A stretch of 64,000 nucleotides of DNA. It comes from Heterobilharzia americana (Eukaryota; Platyhelminthes; Trematoda; Strigeidida; Schistosomatidae). Of this stretch, positions 55,986 through 64,000 are shown in pieces (the first letter of the stretch is position 1; every line of letters starts with the position of its first letter). The notes beneath the pieces are model-generated. The model did no database searches. It was given only the letters and a program-made list of their open reading frames with translations, and was not told where the DNA came from. Both the position numbers and the translations under genes were made by a program. Location: assembly GCA_944470555.2 (NCBI GenBank), contig OX104131.1:13322515-13386514 (forward strand), read 5' to 3'.

Positions 55986-58900
55986 ATTGAAAACAATGGT
56001 CAGAAGAATTCAAGACTAAACTCAGGTTATGAGCCATGGATTAGAACAGTACTTCTAGTGTTCTGTCAAGATGAATGTCAAGAGCTGGAAAAGATTTTAA
56101 TGAAAACACAGAACTAGAGCCTTCTACAGGATAGCTGACACCCTCAGAAATGCTTTAGTTCGCTAATGGATAAAATTCTTTTCATATCTACCCAAAACTG
56201 TGACGGTAGATTGGCCTGAGTTGATTCTGATGCTTATTGTATTGGGGAAGCATGTCACAAGATCCTCACCTGTGCTAAAGAACACGCAAGCTACACAAAA
56301 TGACCTCCAAAAAGTCGTGTAGAACTAGATAGCTTACAAATTAATTTGGTAGTGGCTGTTCATGCCATCTATCATATTCACGAAAGTGATACTAAAAATG
56401 TTAAAATTATTCAGAAAGGTTTTTCAAGATTCCAAGAAAGACGGATAATTAAGGCTTTTTGTATGGTTGGATTCTCGCGCACTTAACAGAGAGTAAAGCC
56501 TAACTACCAATCAACGTGGACAGTAAATTCAAGGTAATGCATCAAAACCATTCGTCATGACTAAAGTACATTCACACAAAGTGAATTAATTCTCTATCTA
56601 TAGTGTTTGTTTTACACGACATTCATTCACATGTGCATACACATCCACATCTTCACTTTGAACTCTTGGAATAATAACCGATAATGATGACACTTATCCC
56701 CATATCATTCTTATGCATGGATAACATTATTCGATTTCTCTCCATTTACAAGCTATAGTGTGACCAGGTTTTATTCCCTGAAGGAACGACTTTCACCAGA
56801 TCGTGAAACATCAAAAGTACGTTACTCTGTTTACACATTTGTTGCGTTTAACAGTCACTGAAGAAAAACTAAAGTTGAAGCGATGCATATTTGAGTAAAA
56901 CAACTTCTGTCATCAGTGATAACTATCAAAATAGTTTCAAGAAAGAAAGACCACATTGATCAACAACAAACAATCATACAGTCAGCAATACATACGAATA
57001 CTAGAAAACAAAATCACCTACTGTTTATTTCATCTAGTGAAAACTGGATACACGTTTGACTCCTTTTGTCAATAGATCATCCGTCAAATGAGATTTTGTT
57101 TTGCAAATGCGCAACATTGACGGAAAGTTTCATATGTACTTATTACCGACCAATTCATTATTCGCAATACTCACATGTGTGCTAATCCACAGATTGCTGA
57201 ATGGTTGCAATACTTATACTGAAATCTATTTATACAACAGACACAACATGGCTACTGACTGACTAGAACATAAGACTCAGCATTGAAGCACAACTGATTC
57301 ATCTAGATGAGACTTGATACATGCGAGCCACTAATCACATGGATTTAACAGAATAGCAGTTTTGTGATTCTGTCAAGAACCTATGATCAGTTGATGTGAT
57401 TTCAGTCCTCACAGATTCTTCAATCTCGACACTGTGCAGTATATAAAGTTGAAAGTTATTGACTGCTATTATCTCCATGTTAGTCATGCTTCAAGGAATC
57501 GGTGTGTAACTAGTGATATGCGAACTTTGTGCTTAGAAGGGAGAACTAACACTCCTTCTGAAAAATTGCTTACTGAATGGAAAATATGTATTTGTTCATC
57601 GTGACTTTCAGGAGAAGCTGTTTAGTGGCAAAGACATAATTTTAGACACTACACAGTGTGCAAAATCGCCCACATTCAGTTAAGCAACATTTGTAAATAA
57701 GTTGAGGAGAATCATATGATATCGCCAAGTTGTTTCCAACCTCCGACCCTTTAGTTTTTCAGCATATTCATTGTTTTCCTTTGAATGCTTCAATACAGCT
57801 TCTTTATAAAGTTGCCACGAGAGAAGTACTAAACATTTTGCTGTTACATGATACAGGGAAGTAAACGCACTTAACTTAGACACACACTGGGAATAAAGTA
57901 ACATAAGGTCCAGTTAGTGAAATTACATATTCGTTCTTCACAACTTCCTCCTGAAATCTAAAACTGTTGTTTAATCCTCTTTCGTGGCTCCCATACCTGG
58001 TCGTCATGATTCTGTATCGTTTACTACCAGTCACTTATTTCTTAAAATAACTGCTATCATATTGTCGACATTGTCATATTTATGTGGAAGGGCTAGTCCT
58101 ATTCATTTGTCTGGCTTAGCTGTCTTCATGTTGTCATTCAATGTAGACCTTCATAAGGATTCAACTTGCGTTTTCGTAAGAATGTCTTTTGAACCGTTTT
58201 AGTCACAGCAGTTTTCATGCGGGCTCACAACTTAAAGAGAGGACTAATGGAGTTACTGAACTTTTAGAATTTTACTAGAACTTTTACAAATATTTCAAAA
58301 ATTTATCAGAGAGTTTCGCTTTCTTTTGTTACTTTAATCTACAAATTACTACTCAATAAAACATTGAACGTTGAAAAATCTGCATAAACCTGCAGGGTTA
58401 TATACAAAAATTGTACTTGAATATTTAGGTAGTAGATGCGGCTTCACTATTGCGTACTGCGGCAGCATGTCATTCAACTTCACTACAATATGGATGTCTC
58501 CGCTAATATCTTCGAAGTTCAGCATTCACATAACAATTTATCACATAATATCAAGATTCGTAAGCCACCTGACAGTTACAATTTCCCGTGTATAGTATCA
58601 GCTGGGATTATTCATGCTTTATTTTTTGCTGCAGTAGTCGATCATTTTCCTTGGTTATCTTCTGGCTTAACTTTAACCTTTCACTTAGAATCAAACTTTG
58701 CTGTAACTCTTAAACAACACTGATTAGAAACGTTCAACCTGTTGTTTTTCCTTGTCATGAATTCTGCAACTTAGTCTTTATTTAACCATTTGTCTAGAAA
58801 TATGTGTTATACCGTGTAAATTTCTCAAACATGTTTTGAGGAGTTTCCGCACACCCTTAAACTACAACTATTCATCTTCTGTCTTTCAGAAGACAATGGA

Positions 58901-61900
58901 ATGTGTTAGAGTATTCATAAATCTAGGAGAATCTCTTCATATCTGGAAAGACAGGGACAGAGATGCACTCAACAATCACGTACGCGTTGGGACTAGTTGT
59001 GTTACCTGATTGCCCAAACCTCGGTAGACGGTACGGTGATCAAACCTGTGACACACTGCTTGAAAATCCTCTTCGTAGACCTGTGAGCCACAGCTCCACG
59101 TCGTTAAAATCATACAGAACTATTCTAAAGTTTTTCGTTGAGTGATTCCTAATCATAACTTCTATTAGTTGTTCAATGTTTTCAATGATAATGTTAGATT
59201 TCTCTATTCAATCAGTTGACTTTGAAATCATCTACACCTTCTGTGTGTGATTATATTCTGCATAATTATTTGCATATCTTTATCGCGAACACAAACTTTT
59301 TGGGTTTAGTTGAGGTAAGGTATGAAAACAGTGCTTAGAACGATTTACACTACGGTCGTCGGGAATTTGACAGAAGTCTAACAGACGTGTTTGACTTTTG
59401 CACTTTAGCTGTCGTTTTATTAAGTAATAGGTAGCCAAACCTAGCAGTGAATAGATGCTGTATTCAGTTTATCGGCATGTGGTTAAGAGCATCAATACAA
59501 TTACACCATGGAAGCTTGACTTTCTGAGTGATGTCTGTATATATCATACCAACCTCAATTCAGGAGATTCAAGTTTATCTTGATACATAAGCGTGAAGAA
59601 TTACTGGCACAACTGGTAGTCAGTACTTAAATTGGTAATGGTTGCATGACTGAGTGTAAGCTCTTGAATTCCACATTGACCTGGTTCAACTCATAACCTA
59701 TAACTATAATAAGCAGATCGTGTTGGTTTGGGAAAACGTGTACATAGAAAACATGAGAAAATGAACTGCTTGGTTGTTCTATAAATTATGATACTTCTTC
59801 AAATTGATCTCTAGCTTACTTCATTTTATATTGTTCACTGGTCAGCTGAAGCTATTGTTTGCTATCAAATAAGTTCTTTTATCCTCACGGTGTGTGTATT
59901 GGATTAGATTAGTTACGAGATGTCTATCTTGCCGTTGAATGGATAAGATGTAACTTATAATTAAAGGACAGAAAGATTTTTATTTGACAGTCACGGATTA
60001 TTGAAACTTATCTGTGTACGTTAATCTGACTGGATACTTCTACAGACTTTCCTTTGTTAACATTATTACTGGGTGATGAATACAAGTAATAGTTTGAAAA
60101 TGAGAAGCAATTTACCTAAATAAATTCGACTTTTAACTCTGGTATACTTTATTATATTCCCAGAGTGTTTCAAGTATGTAGACAATTTTACTGAATGTTT
60201 TGGTAAGCTAATACAGCAAAACGTTCAGAAAACTCTTGTTTCGATCTTGGAAATACAATGGGATCATATTACGTAGTGGGTAAATACTGACAAAATGAAG
60301 TAAAAAGAGTTTGCATACATTTTATTGTGGATTAATTACCACAGAACTCAGAGAGTGACGTTTCCATTTTCGGAATATATAGAAAGTTATTGCTGCAGTA
60401 AATAGTTATAGGCTTAAGTGTTTATGGCTGCTTATCACGTCAAACGATTTAAGGCTATCAACACTGTGTCCATTATCAATCATGTTACACGCAGTGCTTG
60501 AAGACTCCTTAGGTTGGAGATGGGTTCGAAAATCCGAACAAAAGCATTCTTCCCGGTTCATACTAACATTTCTCAAGATTTCACCGGACAGTTTAACACA
60601 CATTGGGTCCCAAGTTAGTATTTTCCTAATTTAAAGGTTATATCTGTATAAATCTAAGCGTGTGTGAAGTAAAAGTTTCCAGCGTTTCTTACACAAATCT
60701 CATCTGCGCTGCTTCAGGGAAAAAGTCAAAACCTACATTATCATAGATAAATATAACAAGTCAAAGACCGCATAGTTCATTTCATTTTCAGCTCATACTG
60801 AAAAGCAATCACAATCCACATACTATTAGACAGTAAGATGAACTACACGGTTTTTTCGCCTGACATATATGTTTGTTAATGTAGATTTTGATTCTTTGCC
60901 TCAAGAAGTACCGATCAAAATTCTATGCGAAGCGTTGGCATTATTCATCTCAAACATGTTGAGATTTGCATACGTGTACCTTGCATTTCTCTCTGTTCTT
61001 CCAGTATGTGTGCTTTGACAAGTACTTGTAGGTTAAAAGATACACTTCGAAGTAGCATGAGTTAGGAATTTGTTCACATTCAGTTGTAAAAACGAACAAT
61101 TTGTCTGGCATAAATAGATCAGATGACAGCGTATACGTTCCATTCAATGCAGCACACAATCGATGCTTGTACCCAGTATTTATTTCATCATCTTTGAGCA
61201 CAAGTTATAAAAAGAAGGGGTTTGTTTCTACTGTACCTCACTGATTTCTCTTCATAGAAGACTTTCACTATTCCTCAAGGAACTTCCACGCATAGCCAAT
61301 ATCATGCAACACTTCCTGAAGTATTCCTTTCCAGCGAAGTTTTCGGATACAATTCAATAACAAACACTTTCTTGGAGCCTATTAGAAAAGTGGCCCTTCG
61401 TGCTCAAATAAGTTTCATTCAAATGTTTCCCTTATTTTCGATTAGATTTGAGTTAATACTGTAGTTAGTAGAAAATAATTTTGCTTCATCATGCGGACTA
61501 CACTTTTCTTGTTTTTCCGAAGCTTACCAAATAGAACTTAATATTCTTGGTGGATCAATTCAACTGTCAAACAGCAGGCTTTTGTCTTGTCATCCACTTT
61601 TCGGAGAAATATAAACATAAAAGAAACTGAAAAGGCTTTCAAATTTTTATTCAAGGAAGTTAATGGATTTTATCTCCAATTGTCTATACATGATTATCAC
61701 ATTATCCTTAGAAGTGTTTTCTCGATGGTTTCATACAAGAAATAAGAAGAATACATTTTTGTGATTGCTTAACTCGATCATGCCCAATGCTAAGTATTTC
61801 AATTCATTCTGAAATGTGATCAAGAAAACAATTCGGTTATATTTGCATAGTGAGAATTATTCAACATATATTTCAAAAACAACAAGCTCATTAAGTCTTA

Positions 61901-63084
61901 GAGATAACTGGCCTAGTGGATAACGCTTTGAGGTTTGAAGAGATGGGCACTATGTTTGAGTATTAGCTGGATCAAAATTACTCACTAGGGTGGAGGTAAA
62001 TCATAAATAGAACGAAACGATAGTTCTTGATTCAACTGTTGGCCACCAACTCGATAACAATATAATAAATATTCGGTTAGCATCCTGCCTTTCACTTAAG
62101 AGCCCAGTTTTCAATTAGGGTTGAGCAACTTGACTCCGTTAAGCAATACCGAATTGCAAGTTTGAATGAACAGTTTGTCTTTAGCTTGAATGAGTGCTTT
62201 CATTCAGCTATCAGTCTGTATATTTGAAATCTTATTGAATAAATTTCCCCAATTTAGAATCTTGATGACTTATAGTGCATAGTGTAAGATGGTGTAAACT
62301 AGTTCACATCATTCGTAAGATAGATTCCGTCGAATATTTTACAGCTATTGGATGCTGGTTGGTTAGCGGACAGATGAAGTACACTATTTCAACCTCACTT
62401 AAGTATCTACCATGTTGTATATTTTACTATTTGTCTCGAAGAATTTCTGATCACATTTAAAGGTTGAAACATAGCTACTGTTTCATTTTGAACACCTTGG
62501 GATTTGTATAAGTTTGACTTGAAAAAATGTATAGGTATGAGCAGGCATCGTTAAGTTAGATTTAACCAGTTCCACTCTTGCGTAGTTTCCATAGTGCTCA
62601 AAAAAAATATCGAATTAGTTACCATGTATAGTTTACATGCTTTTAGTAGGAAGCGTCTATTGGAGTCACTGAAACAGATTTACTGAAACACAAGCATCTT
62701 AGAACTAAGTATCTAAAAGACGCGAATACACACATCTTATTCTTGGTGCACTGAATAGGTTTTCAGAGTTCCATGACTGTATATTGACAAGAAACGAGCG
62801 ATTTCGCCTGTTCACTAGTATCTTCAATGAATGAAATCAGTAGTGTATTGTCAGTGATCACTTTTCAGTAGGTGTATTCATATTATTTCATCAGCTTACT
62901 TAACTCAAGTGATACATTAGGAGACATAAGGTGTAGGCAGAATTAGTTGGTAGGAAGCTTACAGCTGATAGTATCTGAAGGTTTTCATTGTTTGTTAGCT
63001 TTGATATTTATAGCTCGTTAAATTCTGTGTTGCATACAAGCTACTCGAAAGTAAATTCAACGATAAGTTGTTTTGACGTAGTAA
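55986..63084. other. 7.1 kb with no gene or element recognised
   Basis: AT-rich. Overlapping frames at 58371-58595 and 58436-58723, and those at 57680-57904 (-), 57984-58202, 58963-59145, 60406-60603 (-), 60950-61201 (-) and 62275-62460, show no domain I recognise. A segment at 61915-61975 (TGGCCTAGTGGATAACGC) resembles a tRNA A box without a clear B box and may be another old SINE. Confidence 0.4.
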
Positions 63085-63800
63085 CAAGTTGACAGTAGGA
63101 TGGATCTATAAAACGATCTGTCTACAAAGAAGCTACAAGAAGGGGTAGATATACCACCTTCGTCCGGTTCACTGCAGACAGGGACTAACCAGTAACCTAT
63201 GCAGTAGCGTTTAACGAATACTAATAGATTATACTTTGAAATAGAACATAACAACATTGACTGAAACACTGTTGAAAACGAATATCTACCAGAATCATTC
63301 CCACAGGTACAAATTCGCGATAGAGTTGAAACCTGCTTTTAACATTTGTCTTTTCACCAATCATTTGAATAAACGTTAATCTTATGACGCAGTCCTTTGG
63401 TAGAGGCTTAACGCTGCTACTTGAAGGACATACTATGCATCTGGGGTCTGATTACTAAAACCAGCAAACCTGTATACTCTGTCGAACTCATGAAGAATAT
63501 GAATAATAATGTAACATCCCATTGTATTTACCAACTTAGATGCTTGTGTAGTGACACATGCAAAGAGAGGATTAACAGATTCATGCATGTAAGGGCCTCT
63601 GTGACTATTTGAAGTGATTTTAAAAGCAAACTGAATAGCCCGAACCCACTAACCTCGGTACCAGATATTCAACTCCTATTCTTAAACATATCGTTGAGAT
63701 AGGCGACAAGACTGACGTTTGTACCCTCTATAGACCCAGTTCTCAAAGATGTTGGATAGGAGGGGTATTCTTCAGTTTTCTGATCCCTTAGGTATTTAAA
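63085..63800 (+). mobile_element. Decayed PLE, RT C-terminus and GIY-YIG endonuclease region
   Basis: In shifting frames: DGSIKRSVYKEATRRGRY near 63100 (cf. DGSIKRSIYRKSTWTGQY at 377-393 of the intact PLE), then NNNVTSHCIYQLRCLCSDTC at about 63505 (cf. NDYITSNCVYQFTCMCGHTY), INRFMHVRASV, and TPILKHIVEIG near 63675 (cf. SSIAKHIIEMN). Order and spacing fit one PLE. The TYIG centre is damaged and many stops are present. DGSIKRS is shared with the element at 39288, so it may be an old member of that family. Confidence 0.78.
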
Positions 63801-64000
63801 GTGACCTTTCTAGGCTCAAAAGGAATTTGTTATCACATCAAACCTTCCTAAGTCTGCTTACTAGAAATAGCACACAGCGAAACAGTATCATTTACCAGAT
63901 AACGTGTGCGTCCGGCATTTCTAATAAACTGACCAAAATGGAATAACAATCGAACACAGTGCTCAAATATTACTCCTATATTAAACCTTCCTTAGTGATT
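63801..64000. other. No feature recognised
   Basis: AT-rich end of the window; the PLE remnant may extend a little into it. Confidence 0.4.

Noticed and set aside
61915..61975. Another tRNA-derived SINE
   Set aside because: Only an A-box-like TGGCCTAGTGGATAACGC is clear; no B box and no hammerhead core follow, so it was not annotated as an element.
1..64000. CRISPR arrays, bacterial operons, prophage or Shine-Dalgarno sites
   Set aside because: None seen; gene structure and mobile elements are those of a metazoan nuclear genome.

Overview
The window looks like nuclear DNA of a parasitic flatworm, most likely a blood fluke (Schistosoma or a close schistosomatid). The evidence is AT-rich, gene-poor sequence, an animal gene with a GT-AG intron, RTE-clade LINEs of the SR2/SR3 kind, Penelope-like elements, and tRNA-derived SINEs with hammerhead-ribozyme remnants, the hallmark of the SM-alpha repeats. 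Nothing looks bacterial. Species and family names come from memory of these families, not from a database search.

Layout. 1-4.9 kb: old sequence holding an antisense Gypsy-class pol remnant (about 1690-2880, minus). 4976-8678 (+): the only recognisable host gene, CCDC25, in two exons around a 3.08-kb intron full of broken RTE pieces in both orientations. 9.9-20 kb: a cluster of RTE family A copies (my label), including a near-full-length copy (16680-19999) with a 13-bp target-site duplication (TSD) and a young 5'-truncated copy (10933-12106) with its own 13-bp TSD and an open 303-codon frame. 20.8-33.7 kb: four 5'-truncated minus-strand copies of a second RTE family (B) in otherwise featureless AT-rich DNA. 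35.5-38.3 kb: four SM-alpha-type SINEs, two of them head to head. 38801-41379: a Penelope-like element (PLE) with an intact 636-codon reverse transcriptase plus GIY-YIG endonuclease frame and nearly identical 486/487-bp inverted arms. 44.3-45.7 kb: another RTE-B fragment and a tRNA-headed SINE with a hammerhead-like core. 46553-49834: a near-full-length RTE-B with a 15-bp TSD. 54.6-56 kb: a decayed PLE split by an RTE-B copy carrying a (CCAA)17 tract. 63.1-63.8 kb: a third, decayed PLE. Most of 21.6-28.2 and 56-63 kb shows nothing I can identify.

How the parts relate. CCDC25 is the only gene with a likely cellular role. The rest is a mobile-element community: RTE elements encode an APE-type endonuclease and reverse transcriptase; PLEs encode a reverse transcriptase with a GIY-YIG nuclease; SINEs have no protein and carry tRNA-like pol III boxes. 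Nested insertions and TSDs give a partial order of events. The most interesting object is the PLE: its frame is intact, its arms differ at only two places I can see, and its frame starts inside an inverted arm. No wholly new system was established.
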